From an uncultured Bacteroidota bacterium (GTDB lineage Bacteria; Bacteroidota; Bacteroidia; Flavobacteriales; Flavobacteriaceae), in contig CACAZM010000003.1 of the NCBI GenBank assembly GCA_902536935.1, positions 39,653 through 103,652 of the forward strand: a stretch of 64,000 nucleotides of DNA. Direction: 5' to 3'. The notes beneath the pieces are model-generated. The model worked only from the letters and a program-made list of their open reading frames with translations. It made no database searches and was not told where the DNA came from. The translations under genes were made by a program, and so were the position numbers. Positions 50,161 through 60,613 of this stretch are shown piece by piece. Position 1 is the stretch's first letter, and each line of letters begins with the position of its first letter.

Positions 50161-50190
50161 AAAAATAAAAAAACCTCTCGAATGAGAGGT
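50161..50190 (-). terminator. rho-independent terminator of rpmE2
   Basis: On the minus strand the stem ACCTCTC / GAGAGGT (50190-50184 with 50179-50173, 4-nt loop) is followed by TTTTTTATTTTT. It lies between rpmE2 and the GlmU-like gene, about 17 bp after the rpmE2 stop. Confidence 0.85.
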
Positions 50191-50206
50191 CCGATTCGTG
50201 AAAAGT

Positions 50207-50458
50207 TTACTTTTTGAACTTTGCGTATTTGTTTTTGAACTTATCAATTCGCCCTGCGGTATCAACCAATTTGGCCTTACCAGTGTAGTACGGATGTGAG
50301 GTTCTCGAAATCTCAAGCTTAATCAATGGATATTCAATGCCTTCAACTTCGATCGTCTCTTTTGAATTGGCAGTTGACTTGGTGATAAAAACATCGTCAT
50401 TGGACATATCTTTGAAAGCTACCAATCTGTAATTTTCGGGATGAATTCCTGATTTCAT
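50207..50458 (-). CDS. rpmE2: 50S ribosomal protein L31, type B
   Basis: 83 aa. The sequence has the type B features [17 protein letters not shown] and [21 protein letters not shown]. The CxxC zinc pairs of type A L31 are absent, so this is the zinc-free form. A promoter-like TAAATTTG lies upstream and a terminator follows. Confidence 0.96.
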   Translation of the reverse strand: MKSGIHPENYRLVAFKDMSNDDVFITKSTANSKETIEVEGIEYPLIKLEISRTSHPYYTGKAKLVDTAGRIDKFKNKYAKFKK

Positions 50459-50482
50459 GTTTCGATTACGTTAGTTTGAGTG

Positions 50483-50490
50483 CAAATTTA
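50483..50490 (-). promoter_or_regulatory. probable -7 box of rpmE2
   Basis: TAAATTTG on the minus strand matches TAnnTTTG; the start codon is about 24 nt downstream. The -33 TTG is not exact. Confidence 0.4.
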
Positions 50491-50531
50491 ATGGTTTTTC
50501 CTAATTTTACCATAAAATCGAACAAAATATC

Positions 50532-51044
50532 ATGCAAATACCCACCCCTAACATTCGTTCCTTTGCCTACAGATATGGCATAATCATTTCAATTATAACC
50601 ATTTCTTTTAGTTTGATGTTACACTTTATGGATCTTACCTATTCAGGTTCAAACGTACCTCAAATTGTAAATTTAGTTGTAACTGCAGCGTGTATCATTA
50701 TTGCCATTGTTAGTTTTCGATCTGCAAATGGCAATAAATTAAGCTTAGGGCAGGCAGTAAAGCTGAGCATTGCAACAGCAGTGATATCAGGAATTATAGC
50801 TGTATTTTACACACTTTTATTTGCAAATGTCATTGAGCCAGATTTTGTTGAAAGGCTCGGAAACGAGGTTACAGCAAAGCAAATGGCAGAAAGGTTTCCC
50901 CAGATGACCTCCGATCAGATTCAACAACAAGTAGATATGCAAGCGAATTTTTTTTGGGTTACTTATCCATTTATTTTGATTTTTTCTTGTATTTATGGGT
51001 TATTTGTTGGTGTATTCACAGGACTATTTACAAGAAGAAGCTAA
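50532..51044 (+). CDS. DUF4199 membrane protein
   Basis: 170 aa with four predicted membrane helices (about 13-32, 44-62, 70-95 and 138-165), the DUF4199 layout. A short soluble loop between helices 3 and 4 contains NVIEPDFVERLGNEV. Function is unknown; the gene almost always precedes a glycosyltransferase family 2 gene of the DPM type in Bacteroidota, as here. It is likely cotranscribed with it. Confidence 0.8.
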   Translation: MQIPTPNIRSFAYRYGIIISIITISFSLMLHFMDLTYSGSNVPQIVNLVVTAACIIIAIVSFRSANGNKLSLGQAVKLSIATAVISGIIAVFYTLLFANVIEPDFVERLGNEVTAKQMAERFPQMTSDQIQQQVDMQANFFWVTYPFILIFSCIYGLFVGVFTGLFTRRS

Positions 51045-51057
51045 AGCAAAATCGGTT

Positions 51058-52017
51058 TTGAATAAACAAAATCATGTTGATGTTTCTGTTGTTATTCCTT
51101 TTTTAGATGAAGAGGAATCGCTCCCAGAGCTTTACAAGCAAATCACTCAATCGCTGTCTACTACAAACTGGTCCTATGAACTCATTTTGGTCGATGATGG
51201 CAGTCAAGACAAAGGTTGGGATATTATCAATTCTTTTCGCAAAACAGATGATCGTGTAAAAGGTATAAAATTTACTCGTAAATTTGGAAAGTCTCAAGCA
51301 CTACATGCGGGCTTCGAACTCTCAAAAGGAGAGGTTGTTTTTACAATGGATGCTGATTTGCAAGACAATCCTAAAGAGTTAGAATCACTTTACAATAAAC
51401 TTAAAAGTGAGAATCTAGACTTGGTTTCTGGTTGGAAAAAAGTGCGACATGATCCACTTTTTACAAAGACGATTCCCTCAAGATTTTACAATTGGACTGC
51501 TCGTCTTTTTTCAGGAATCCCTTTACATGATTTTAATTGTGGCTTGAAGGCATACAGAAAAGAAGTTGTAAAATCGATTCAAGTCCATGGTGAAATGCAT
51601 CGCTATATTCCCTTGTTGGCCAAGCATGCTGGATATCGTGCCATTGGTGAGCATATTGTACAACACAGTGCTCGAAAATATGGAAAAACCAAATTTGGTG
51701 CAGATCGCTTTCTAAAAGGATTTTTAGACCTAGTTACGCTGTTATTTGTTCAACGGTTTGGGAAGCGACCCATGCATTTTTTCGGTTTGATTGGCTCCTT
51801 GATGCTAATCACAGGTTTTGGCTTTGCATTGTATTTGGGGATTGACAAACTCTATTTGGAAACCAAAGGACGCCTAATTACAGAAAGACCTGAATTTTAT
51901 CTGTCTTTGACGACCATGATTTTGGGTAGTCAGTTTTTTCTGGCTGGGTTCATAGCAGAGCTTTTTATAAGAAGTCGGAACAAAAACCCAAATTATCGGA
52001 TTCGCGAAACACTGTAA
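51058..52017 (+). CDS. family 2 glycosyltransferase, polyprenyl-phosphate type
   Basis: 319 aa from a TTG at 51058; an ATG at 50995 in frame would overlap DUF4199 by 50 bp, so the start is uncertain. The GT-A domain has SVVIPFLDEEESLPEL, VDDGSQDKG, FTMDADLQDNP and HDFNCGLKAYRKE. Two C-terminal membrane helices (FFGLIGSLMLITGFGFALYLG and FYLSLTTMILGSQFFLAGFIAEL) anchor it. The layout fits transfer of a sugar to undecaprenyl phosphate (ArnC/GtrB-like). The donor sugar is not known. Confidence 0.88.
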   Translation: MNKQNHVDVSVVIPFLDEEESLPELYKQITQSLSTTNWSYELILVDDGSQDKGWDIINSFRKTDDRVKGIKFTRKFGKSQALHAGFELSKGEVVFTMDADLQDNPKELESLYNKLKSENLDLVSGWKKVRHDPLFTKTIPSRFYNWTARLFSGIPLHDFNCGLKAYRKEVVKSIQVHGEMHRYIPLLAKHAGYRAIGEHIVQHSARKYGKTKFGADRFLKGFLDLVTLLFVQRFGKRPMHFFGLIGSLMLITGFGFALYLGIDKLYLETKGRLITERPEFYLSLTTMILGSQFFLAGFIAELFIRSRNKNPNYRIRETL

Positions 52018-52042
52018 AGCTATAAATAACGGAAGGATTACC

Positions 52043-52050
52043 TAAATTTG
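52043..52050 (+). promoter_or_regulatory. probable -7 box before the phosphohexomutase gene
   Basis: TAAATTTG, an exact TAnnTTTG, 19 nt before the ATG. No good TTG at -33. Confidence 0.4.
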
Positions 52051-52069
52051 CCGATTGTAATCAAATTTG

Positions 52070-53779
52070 ATGAATCACAATTTTATGGATCAAGTTGCCA
52101 AATGGCAACAATACCCTTTCGATAAGGAAACCCAAGAGAAAGTCAATGCTCTTCTCAACAATCCAAAAGCACTCGAGGACGCCTTTTACACTGATCTCAC
52201 CTTTGGAACTGGTGGAATGCGTGGAATCATGGGGGTCGGTACTAATAGAGTGAATCGCTATACATTTGGACGAAATACCCAAGGTCTTTGTAATTATATC
52301 AAAAAGAGCTTTCCTGATAAAAGAGCCAAAGTGATTATTGGCTACGATTGCAGATACCAGAGTGATACGCTTGCGCAAACCGTTGCTGATATTTTCTCAG
52401 CCAACAGTATCGACGTCTATCTCTTTTCTGCACTTCGACCCACGCCAGAAGTATCCTTTGCCATAAGGGAATTGGGTGCACAGTGTGGCGTAATACTCAC
52501 TGCTTCCCATAACCCACCAGAGTACAATGGATACAAGGTGTACTGGGAAGATGGAGGTCAGATTGTCCCTCCGCATGACAATGCCATTATTGAAGAAATT
52601 AATGCAGTTGATTTTTCAGATATTCAATTTGCCGCAAAGCCAAAAAATATCACTCTGATTGACAAAAACATCGATGAGGCATTTCAAAATGCATGTGTCA
52701 CTAATGGACGTTTGGGGGACGGAGATCGCTCGAAACTCAAAATTGTGTTTACCTCTTTACACGGGACTTCTATCACGGCCATTCCTGCAGTCTTGCAAAA
52801 AGCTGGTTATACACAAGTTCATGTTGTTGAAGAGCAAGCCGAGCCAGATGGAAATTTTCCAACGGTGGACTCCCCCAACCCAGAAGAGCCAGCCGCACTC
52901 GCGATGGCACTCCAAAAAGCTGAAGAAGTCCAAGCCGATATTGTGATTGGCACAGATCCCGACGCAGACCGATTGGGTATTGCAGTTCGCAATCACAAGG
53001 GTGAAATGGAGCTACTCAACGGCAATCAAACGATGATTGTGATGACGCAGTTTATCCTCGATCGGGTTAAGCGAGAGCAAAATCATGACTACTTTATTGG
53101 ATCAACGGTCGTTTCTACCCCGATGATGTCAGTGTTGGCTTCGCACTACGATGTCGATTGCAAAATCGGTCTCACAGGGTTTAAATGGATTGCCAAAATG
53201 ATTGTAGATTATCCAGATGAAAAATTTCTAGGAGGTGGCGAGGAGAGTTTTGGTTTTATGGTCGGTGACTTTGTTCGCGATAAAGATGCTGTTACCGCAG
53301 CCCTACTGGCTTGTGAAGTTGCATCTACTGCCATGTTAAATGGAGAGAGCTTTTTTGATCAACTACTCAAAGCTTACAAAACATTTGGTTTGTTCCAAGA
53401 AAAACTGATTTCTTTTGTCAAAAAAGGAAAACAAGGTGTTTTAGAAATTCAGCAAATGATGCAGAATCTTCGCAAATCCCCTCCTGAGCAAATCGGCGGA
53501 GTTCGAATCAAAACCATTGAAGATTTTAAAGTTGGCATCCAGTACAACTGCATTGATGGTAAAAAAGAGACCATAAACCTCCCCAAATCAGATGTTCTTA
53601 TATTTACAACAGAGGATGGTGCCAAGGTAGCGGTGCGACCAAGCGGAACGGAACCGAAGATCAAATTTTATTTCAGTGTGAACAGCCCGCTTACAAAACA
53701 ATCTGAATACGATAATATACGCTCTGGTTTGATTGCAAAAATCGATCGGATGTGCGAGGAGTTAGAATTAACAGCATGA
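52070..53779 (+). CDS. phospho-sugar mutase (phosphoglucomutase/phosphomannomutase)
   Basis: 569 aa from ATG 52070 (a TTG at 52067 precedes it). Four-domain alpha-D-phosphohexomutase: the phosphoserine loop TASHNPPEYNGYKVYW, metal loop GTDPDADRLGIAV, sugar loop GGEESFGFM and phosphate loop RPSGTEPKIKFYF are intact. It interconverts glucose 1- and 6-phosphate or the mannose or ribose equivalents. The long form suggests a PGM2-like enzyme. It shares ATGA with the ABC transporter gene behind it. Confidence 0.93.
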   Translation: MNHNFMDQVAKWQQYPFDKETQEKVNALLNNPKALEDAFYTDLTFGTGGMRGIMGVGTNRVNRYTFGRNTQGLCNYIKKSFPDKRAKVIIGYDCRYQSDTLAQTVADIFSANSIDVYLFSALRPTPEVSFAIRELGAQCGVILTASHNPPEYNGYKVYWEDGGQIVPPHDNAIIEEINAVDFSDIQFAAKPKNITLIDKNIDEAFQNACVTNGRLGDGDRSKLKIVFTSLHGTSITAIPAVLQKAGYTQVHVVEEQAEPDGNFPTVDSPNPEEPAALAMALQKAEEVQADIVIGTDPDADRLGIAVRNHKGEMELLNGNQTMIVMTQFILDRVKREQNHDYFIGSTVVSTPMMSVLASHYDVDCKIGLTGFKWIAKMIVDYPDEKFLGGGEESFGFMVGDFVRDKDAVTAALLACEVASTAMLNGESFFDQLLKAYKTFGLFQEKLISFVKKGKQGVLEIQQMMQNLRKSPPEQIGGVRIKTIEDFKVGIQYNCIDGKKETINLPKSDVLIFTTEDGAKVAVRPSGTEPKIKFYFSVNSPLTKQSEYDNIRSGLIAKIDRMCEELELTA

Positions 53780-55599
53780 CATATTTTTGGAAAATTTTTC
53801 GATTTGCAAAGCCGTATTCCAAGTACATGGCTCTAAATATTTTTTTCAATGTGTTATATGCCTTTTTCAATGCCTTTTCGTTTTTGGTATTGATGCCCAT
53901 GTTGGAAGTCTTATTTGGAGAAAACCGATCAGTTTATACCAAGCCGTCATTCTCTGGTGCCTTGGATTTTAAAACCTATGTATCCGACAGAATGAGCTTT
54001 GAAGTCACACGCTATGCTGGTGAAGACCCACAGCGTGCTTTACTCTTGGTCATTTCATTGATTTTAGTGACTTTTCTATTGAAAAACCTTTTTAACTACA
54101 TCGCACTTTTCTTTATCACATTTTTACGAAATGGAATTCTAAAAGACATCCGCATTGACCTTTACAATACCATTACCAAGATGTCCATGGCGCATTTTAC
54201 AGAAAAGCGAAAGGGAGATTTGATGTCACGTGTTTCAAACGATGTTACAGAAATACAATACAGTTTTTTATCCATTATCGAATTGCTTATTCGTGAACCC
54301 CTAACCATCGCCTTTGCCCTCATTATGATGTTTAGTATTAGTGCGAAGTTGACTTTTTTTGTTTTGCTTTTTGTTCCCTTTGCTGGAATTCTCATTTCTC
54401 GTATTGGAAAAACGCTACAACCCAAGTCGAATAAGGTTCAAATTGAAGTAGGCGAGGTACTCGCTAAGATTGAGGAAACGATCAGTGGTTTAAACATTAT
54501 CAAGGCTTTTCGGGCAGAGGGGTCATTTCAGGCCAAATTTAAAGACACAAATCAGCGCTTGTTTAAGTTGTCCAACAGTCTGATCAATCGCATGAATTTA
54601 TCGAGCCCGCTAAGCGAGTTTTTGGGAATCGGTGTCTTTGCGGTTTTACTCTGGTATGGTGGTAGCTTGGTGCTTGTCGAAAAACAACTCAATGCAGCTG
54701 CGTTTATCACCTTTTTGGGACTCGCTTATGGGGTACTAACACCTGCGAAAGGAATCAGTAAGGCCCTGTATAGCATCAAAAAAGGAAATGCTGCAGCTGC
54801 TCGCATCCTCGAGGTTCTCGAAACACCCAATCAGATCGTTGACCCTGTGAAACCTGAAAAAATGAGTGCGTTTAGCAAAGAGATTTCTTTCAACAAGGTT
54901 TCCTTTGCTTATGAAAATGAACTCGTGATTGACAAGCTTAACTTGACCCTTCCAAAAGGGTCATCCGTTGCACTCGTTGGACCATCGGGTGGCGGTAAAT
55001 CGACCATTGCAAATCTGGTTCCTCGGTTCTACGATGTCAATGAAGGTAGTATATCCATAGATGGAATGGATATTCGTCAAATTACCAAAAATGACCTTCG
55101 CTCTCTTATGGGAATTGTGACGCAAGATTCCATTTTATTCAACGATACAGTTGCCAACAATCTGCGAATTGCAAAGCCTGATGCGACCGAAAAAGAGCTG
55201 AAGAATGCTGCAAAAATTGCCAATGCACTCACATTTATTGAGGAACTTCCCAAAGGATTTGATACGACGATTGGAGACCAAGGTAATAAACTTTCAGGCG
55301 GACAAAAACAGAGGCTGTCTATCGCCCGAGCTGTACTCAAAAATCCAGAAATTTTGATTTTAGACGAAGCAACTTCTGCCTTAGATACAGAGTCGGAAAG
55401 ATTGGTACAAGAGGCCCTTATCAAAATGATGAAAAGCAGAACTTCACTTGTCATTGCACACCGCTTGTCAACCATCAAAAACGCGGACCTGATCGTTGTT
55501 TTGCAAAACGGAAAAATTACAGAAAAAGGAACACATGAAGAATTGATTGCAAAAAATGGGACTTACAAAAAACTCATCGAACTTCAATCTTTTCAATAA
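53776..55599 (+). CDS. MsbA-like ABC transporter (permease-ATPase fusion)
   Basis: 607 aa from ATG 53776, overlapping the mutase stop. The N-terminal six-helix exporter domain is followed by the ATPase with Walker A GPSGGGKST, Q loop IVTQDSILF, signature LSGGQKQRLSIARA, Walker B ILILDEATSALD and switch IAHRLST. The size and single-gene layout fit MsbA-type lipid or drug exporters working as homodimers in the inner membrane. The substrate is not known. Confidence 0.93.
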   Translation: MTYFWKIFRFAKPYSKYMALNIFFNVLYAFFNAFSFLVLMPMLEVLFGENRSVYTKPSFSGALDFKTYVSDRMSFEVTRYAGEDPQRALLLVISLILVTFLLKNLFNYIALFFITFLRNGILKDIRIDLYNTITKMSMAHFTEKRKGDLMSRVSNDVTEIQYSFLSIIELLIREPLTIAFALIMMFSISAKLTFFVLLFVPFAGILISRIGKTLQPKSNKVQIEVGEVLAKIEETISGLNIIKAFRAEGSFQAKFKDTNQRLFKLSNSLINRMNLSSPLSEFLGIGVFAVLLWYGGSLVLVEKQLNAAAFITFLGLAYGVLTPAKGISKALYSIKKGNAAAARILEVLETPNQIVDPVKPEKMSAFSKEISFNKVSFAYENELVIDKLNLTLPKGSSVALVGPSGGGKSTIANLVPRFYDVNEGSISIDGMDIRQITKNDLRSLMGIVTQDSILFNDTVANNLRIAKPDATEKELKNAAKIANALTFIEELPKGFDTTIGDQGNKLSGGQKQRLSIARAVLKNPEILILDEATSALDTESERLVQEALIKMMKSRTSLVIAHRLSTIKNADLIVVLQNGKITEKGTHEELIAKNGTYKKLIELQSFQ

Positions 55600-55607
55600 T
55601 CCACTCC

Positions 55608-56840
55608 ATGAAGGAAACCCAAAAGCCCGTTCAGCTTCATAAAAACCTTGCAGTTGCCGTTTTAAGCTGTCTGGATAGCATTTTCAATCAAAATCTTCAA
55701 GCAGATAAAGTCATTGCGAAAATGCTGAAGTCTGACAAACGGTGGGGAAAACGAGACCGTGGCTTTATCGCAGAAAACACCTATGAAATCATTCGTTGGA
55801 AGCGATTGTATGCCGAACTGGCTAGCGTAAAGGAACCATTTACAAACCTCGATCTTTGGCGACTCCTATCAGTGAGATGGGTATTGCAAGGCATTCCACT
55901 ACCAGCTTGGGATGAAGTTCGTGGTACACCTGCGCGAAGAATCAAAGGGAAGTACGACGGCCTCCAACAACACCGAGCCATATTATGCTCGATTACGGAT
56001 TGGTTAGACGAAATTGGACTTGCAAACTTTGGGGAAACTCAATGGCAGCGAGAACTCGATGCGCTCAACACCCAAGCGAGTGTGGTTTTACGTGTCAATC
56101 GTTTGCAAACCAACCCAAAAACGCTTCAAAATGAATTAGTAGCTGAGGGTATCCAAACGGTTTTGCATCGAACCTATCCAGATGCGCTCATCCTGCAAGA
56201 ACGAGCCAATGTATTTGAAACAGATGCTTTCCAAAGAGGCTTATTCGAAGTCCAAGATGCCTCCTCACAACTGGTAGCTAGCATTACGGAAGTGAGTCCA
56301 GGAATGCAAGTTATAGATGCCTGTGCAGGTGCAGGAGGGAAAAGTTTGCACCTTGCTGCTTTGATGGAAAATAAAGGTCAACTCACTGCACTAGATATCT
56401 ATCCCCATAAACTCCACGAACTCAAACGCCGAGCAAAACGAGCTGGAGCACACAATATCACAACACGGCATATCAAATCCAACAAAGTGATAAAAAATCT
56501 ACATGGTCGTGCAGACCGTGTTTTGATTGATGCCCCATGTACTGGATTGGGTGTTTTGCGTCGCAACCCCGATGCGAAATGGAAAATTGATGCCGAGTTT
56601 TTGGAACGAGTCAAGAAAACACAAGAATACATCATACATACTTATGCGACTATGGTCAAACCAGGCGGAAAACTGGTTTATGCCACCTGTTCGATTTTAA
56701 AAGAGGAAAACCAAAGTCAAGTTGAGGGCTTTCTACAATCGGAAATTGGCAAACAATTTGCTCTTGAAAAAGAGCAGTTTGTCAGCCCCGCTAAAAGCGG
56801 TTTTGACGGCTTTTATATGGCGAAAATGATACGATCGTGA
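55608..56840 (+). CDS. RsmB/NOP-family RNA m5C methyltransferase
   Basis: 410 aa. An N-terminal NusB-like helical region (about 1-140) comes before the Rossmann methyltransferase domain. SAM motif I is VIDACAGAGGKSLHLAAL; motif IV is DAPCTGLGVLRRNPDAKW with one catalytic Cys, and motif VI YATCSILKEEN holds the nucleophile Cys. It would methylate cytosine in 16S rRNA, probably position 967 (RsmB). Slightly short for RsmB, so another NOP2/Sun type is possible. purL follows. Confidence 0.9.
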   Translation: MKETQKPVQLHKNLAVAVLSCLDSIFNQNLQADKVIAKMLKSDKRWGKRDRGFIAENTYEIIRWKRLYAELASVKEPFTNLDLWRLLSVRWVLQGIPLPAWDEVRGTPARRIKGKYDGLQQHRAILCSITDWLDEIGLANFGETQWQRELDALNTQASVVLRVNRLQTNPKTLQNELVAEGIQTVLHRTYPDALILQERANVFETDAFQRGLFEVQDASSQLVASITEVSPGMQVIDACAGAGGKSLHLAALMENKGQLTALDIYPHKLHELKRRAKRAGAHNITTRHIKSNKVIKNLHGRADRVLIDAPCTGLGVLRRNPDAKWKIDAEFLERVKKTQEYIIHTYATMVKPGGKLVYATCSILKEENQSQVEGFLQSEIGKQFALEKEQFVSPAKSGFDGFYMAKMIRS

Positions 56841-56911
56841 TTGTTGATAACTAAGTGGAAACCCTTAGTACTTTCCCATCAAGATCCTTACGCAACAAGC
56901 AATCATTTAAT

Positions 56912-56919
56912 TATTTTTG
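56912..56919 (+). promoter_or_regulatory. probable -7 box before purL
   Basis: TATTTTTG matches TAnnTTTG and ends 17 nt before the chosen ATG at 56937, supporting that start. The -33 TTG is not exact. Confidence 0.45.
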
Positions 56920-56936
56920 TAACTCAATCTGTGTTT

Positions 56937-59900
56937 ATGATTTGTTTTTTTGGGGACACAACCCAGCGCATATTTGCCTTACAGACACAAAACGCAATCG
57001 ATGCAGAGACCACATCAAAACTCAGCTGGCTATTTGGAGACCAGCCCTTCCTGAACACAACCAAAATTGATGGCGTTTTTGTTGGGCCGCGCGTAAGTAT
57101 GGTTACGCCTTGGAGTACCAATGCTGTTGAAATCACGCAAAATATGGGAATCAAAGGGATGATTCGCATTGAACAGTTTACACCTTTACAAGCAGGTGAA
57201 ACCATTGATCCTATGGTTTCGGAGCGATTTGAAAACCTGGATCAAAATCTGTTTACCGTTGAAATTAGCCCCGAACCCATTCGTGAAATTGATGATATTT
57301 CGGCATACAATTTGGCAGAAGGACTATCGCTAAATCCAGATGAAGTCCGTTATCTCGAACAATTGGCTGTGCAGCTCGATCGGCCTCTTACAGATTCGGA
57401 GGTCTTTGGTTTTTCACAAGTCAATTCAGAGCATTGTCGGCACAAAATTTTTAATGGAGCATTTCACATTGACGGGGTCGAACAAAAAGACTCGTTATTT
57501 TCCCTAATCAAAAACACATCAAAAAAACATCCTGAAAACTTGGTGTCGGCATATAAAGACAATGTTGCATTTATCAAAGGACCTACCATTGAGCAGTTTG
57601 CTCCACAAGATGCTGATCGAGCGAGTGCTTATCAGAAAAAACAAATCCCATCGGTCATTTCCATCAAAGCAGAAACACATAATTTCCCAACTACGGTAGA
57701 ACCCTTTAGTGGTGCGGCTACGGGATCGGGCGGAGAGATCAGAGATCGAATGGCAGGTGGTACAGGATCGATCCCTTTGGCGGGAACGGCTGTTTATATG
57801 ACGTCCTATCCGCGCATCAAATCTGATCGTCCTTGGGAACAAAACCCTGCACGTGATTGGCTATACCAAACTCCACTCGACATATTGATTCGGGCATCGA
57901 ATGGAGCAAGTGATTTTGGAAATAAATTTGGACAGCCCCTGATTACGGGATCTCTATTGACTTTTGAGCATGAAGAAAACGGACAAACTGTTGGCTTTGA
58001 TAAAGTGATTATGCTCGCTGGGGGCGTTGGCTATGCTCATGCCGATCACAGTGCGAAAAGAACGCCAAAAAAAGGGGATCGAATTGTGATTCTCGGTGGA
58101 GACAATTACCGTATTGGAATGGGGGGTGCTGCCGTATCCTCAGCAGATACTGGGGCTTTCTCATCAGGAATTGAGCTCAATGCTGTACAACGCTCCAATC
58201 CAGAAATGCAAAAACGGGTATCCAATGTCATTCGAGCCCTTACAGAGTCTGAGAAAAATACCATCATCTCCATTCACGACCACGGTGCAGGTGGGCACCT
58301 CAACTGTCTCTCGGAACTGGTTGAAGGCACAGGTGGTACAATCGATCTCGATTCTTTGCCTGTAGGAGATCAAACATTGTCTGCAAAAGAAATTATTGGG
58401 AATGAATCCCAAGAACGGATGGGGCTGATTGTCAGCGAAAAGGACCTTCCCCGACTTCGAAAAATTGCAGAACGGGAACGCGCCCCGCTTTTCGATGTTG
58501 GCGTTATCACAGAAGACAATTATTTTGTTGTTGAATCACAAAAGATCAGTGCCAAACCCATTGACTTGTCGATTGATGATTTTTTTGGAAAGACACCCAA
58601 AACCATTTTAGTCGATCAAAACCAAGAAAATCGATTTTCTGCTGTCCCCTTTGAAATACATGACGTTTACAAAGACGTCGAGAATCTACTCCAGCTGGAA
58701 AGTGTGGCCTGTAAAGATTGGCTTACCAACAAAGTTGACCGCTGTGTGGGTGGGCGCGTTGCCCAGCAGCAAACGGTAGGATCCCTTCAACTGCCTTTGG
58801 CAAATTGTGGGGTGGTTGCCCTTGACTATCGAGGAGAAAAGGGAATTGCGACTTCGATCGGACATGCGCCAGCAGTTGCTTTGATCGATGCGGCTGCAGG
58901 AAGTCGAATATCCATTGCAGAGGCCTTGACAAATCTTGTTTGGGCTCCTTTGGAAAATGGACTATCGGCAGTGAGTTTGTCTGCCAACTGGATGTGGCCT
59001 TGTAACAATCCTGGTGAAAATGCACGCTTATACAATGCGGTTGAGGCCTGTGCAGATTTTGCCATTTCTTTGGGCATCAACATCCCAACTGGAAAAGATT
59101 CCTTGTCGATGAAACAAAAGTATGGCAACAAAGAAGTACTGGCTCCAGGGACAGTAATTATATCGGCATCCGCATCATGTAGCAATATCAAAGATGTGGT
59201 TCGGCCGATGGCACGACCGAATCAGGGTAAGCTCTACTATGTTTCGATGAGTGATTCGAGCTACCCACTTGGTGGATCTGCCTATGCGCAATTGAAAAAT
59301 TGTGTGGGCAGCCAAGTACCTGATGTCAGTGATACTGCACAATTTAAAGCCAATTTTAACGCTTTACAAGACCGAATTAAAAAAGGGGAAATTTTTGGTG
59401 GTCATGATATTGGCTCTGGTGGACTCATTACCACTTTACTCGAAATGTGTTTTGCTGAAAATAATGTAGGTCTGCAAATTGATTTATCTTGTTTTGATGA
59501 GCAGATTTTATATGCCGAAAACCCTGCTGTGGTGATTCAAAGCAATGCGGAGAGTGCAAAATACCTTAGTGATAAGGGTGTATCTATCGTTGAAATCGGG
59601 GAAGCAAATGAGTCAGATGTACTCAACATACAGTGCGCTAACGAAACTTTGGAGTTTCATGTTCCAACCTGCCGAAAATACTGGATGACCACTTCGTATC
59701 TGATTGATAAAAACCAAACAGACCCAAGTATAGCAAAGGAACGATTTGACAGTGTTGATGAAACGCCATTAGGCTTTAAATTTCCGACTTCATTCAGTGG
59801 AAAACTTCCACTTGTAAACGAAAATAAACGAATCAAAGCAGCTGTGATTCGCGAAAAAGGGAGCAACTCAGAGCGTGAAATGGCCTACATGATGGATCTC

Positions 59901-60581
59901 GCTGGATTTGAGGTCAAAGACATTCATATGACCGATTTGATGAATGGTCGTGAAAATCTTAAAGATGTCCAACTCATCGTCGCAGTCGGCGGATTTTCAA
60001 ACTCTGATGTACTGGGCTCGGCAAAAGGATGGGCAGGTACCTTTACCTACAACGCCCTAGCCAAAAAAGCGATTACCGATTTTTTTCATCGAACCGATAC
60101 CCTTTCCTTGGGCGTATGCAATGGCTGTCAGCTTTTTATCGAACTGGGTCTTTTACACCCAACCCATGATCAAAAACCTAAAATGCGCCATAACCTTTCT
60201 GGAAAATTTGAATGTGTATTTAGTACAATTGATATTCAAACCAACAATACCGTTTTATTTCATGGTTTAAGTGGCTCCAGACTCGGGATTTGGTCAGCCC
60301 ATGGAGAAGGACGATTTGAACTTCCTCAAAAGCAGGCTGATTATCAAATTGTTGGTAACTACTCCTATGATCAGTATCCCTCAAACCCCAATGGTTCAGA
60401 TTATGGAACGGCCATACTGAGCAGTGATGATGGACGGCATGTTGTGATGATGCCTCATTTAGAACGTTCTATATTTCCATGGAATTGGGCACATTATCCA
60501 GCAGAACGAAAATCAGATGTTATCTCCCCTTGGATTCAGGCCTTTGAAGATGCCTACAAGTGGTTTTATTCAAGCAACTAG
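56937..60581 (+). CDS. purL: phosphoribosylformylglycinamidine synthase, single-chain form
   Basis: 1214 aa from ATG 56937; the upstream in-frame stretch from 56841 does not resemble the family and a promoter box lies inside it. It converts FGAR to FGAM with glutamine and ATP in purine synthesis. The linker domain holds FSQVNSEHCRHKIF; the two AIRS-like halves show KAETHNFPTTVEPFSGAATG and TGKDSLSMKQK. The C-terminal glutaminase has the Cys nucleophile in GVCNGCQLFIELGLL and the His in AHGEGRFELP. This is the fused form, so separate PurQ and PurS are not expected. Confidence 0.95.
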   Translation: MICFFGDTTQRIFALQTQNAIDAETTSKLSWLFGDQPFLNTTKIDGVFVGPRVSMVTPWSTNAVEITQNMGIKGMIRIEQFTPLQAGETIDPMVSERFENLDQNLFTVEISPEPIREIDDISAYNLAEGLSLNPDEVRYLEQLAVQLDRPLTDSEVFGFSQVNSEHCRHKIFNGAFHIDGVEQKDSLFSLIKNTSKKHPENLVSAYKDNVAFIKGPTIEQFAPQDADRASAYQKKQIPSVISIKAETHNFPTTVEPFSGAATGSGGEIRDRMAGGTGSIPLAGTAVYMTSYPRIKSDRPWEQNPARDWLYQTPLDILIRASNGASDFGNKFGQPLITGSLLTFEHEENGQTVGFDKVIMLAGGVGYAHADHSAKRTPKKGDRIVILGGDNYRIGMGGAAVSSADTGAFSSGIELNAVQRSNPEMQKRVSNVIRALTESEKNTIISIHDHGAGGHLNCLSELVEGTGGTIDLDSLPVGDQTLSAKEIIGNESQERMGLIVSEKDLPRLRKIAERERAPLFDVGVITEDNYFVVESQKISAKPIDLSIDDFFGKTPKTILVDQNQENRFSAVPFEIHDVYKDVENLLQLESVACKDWLTNKVDRCVGGRVAQQQTVGSLQLPLANCGVVALDYRGEKGIATSIGHAPAVALIDAAAGSRISIAEALTNLVWAPLENGLSAVSLSANWMWPCNNPGENARLYNAVEACADFAISLGINIPTGKDSLSMKQKYGNKEVLAPGTVIISASASCSNIKDVVRPMARPNQGKLYYVSMSDSSYPLGGSAYAQLKNCVGSQVPDVSDTAQFKANFNALQDRIKKGEIFGGHDIGSGGLITTLLEMCFAENNVGLQIDLSCFDEQILYAENPAVVIQSNAESAKYLSDKGVSIVEIGEANESDVLNIQCANETLEFHVPTCRKYWMTTSYLIDKNQTDPSIAKERFDSVDETPLGFKFPTSFSGKLPLVNENKRIKAAVIREKGSNSEREMAYMMDLAGFEVKDIHMTDLMNGRENLKDVQLIVAVGGFSNSDVLGSAKGWAGTFTYNALAKKAITDFFHRTDTLSLGVCNGCQLFIELGLLHPTHDQKPKMRHNLSGKFECVFSTIDIQTNNTVLFHGLSGSRLGIWSAHGEGRFELPQKQADYQIVGNYSYDQYPSNPNGSDYGTAILSSDDGRHVVMMPHLERSIFPWNWAHYPAERKSDVISPWIQAFEDAYKWFYSSN

Positions 60582-60613
60582 CCAGGCAATTATTTTTTCT
60601 TTTCGATAAATAA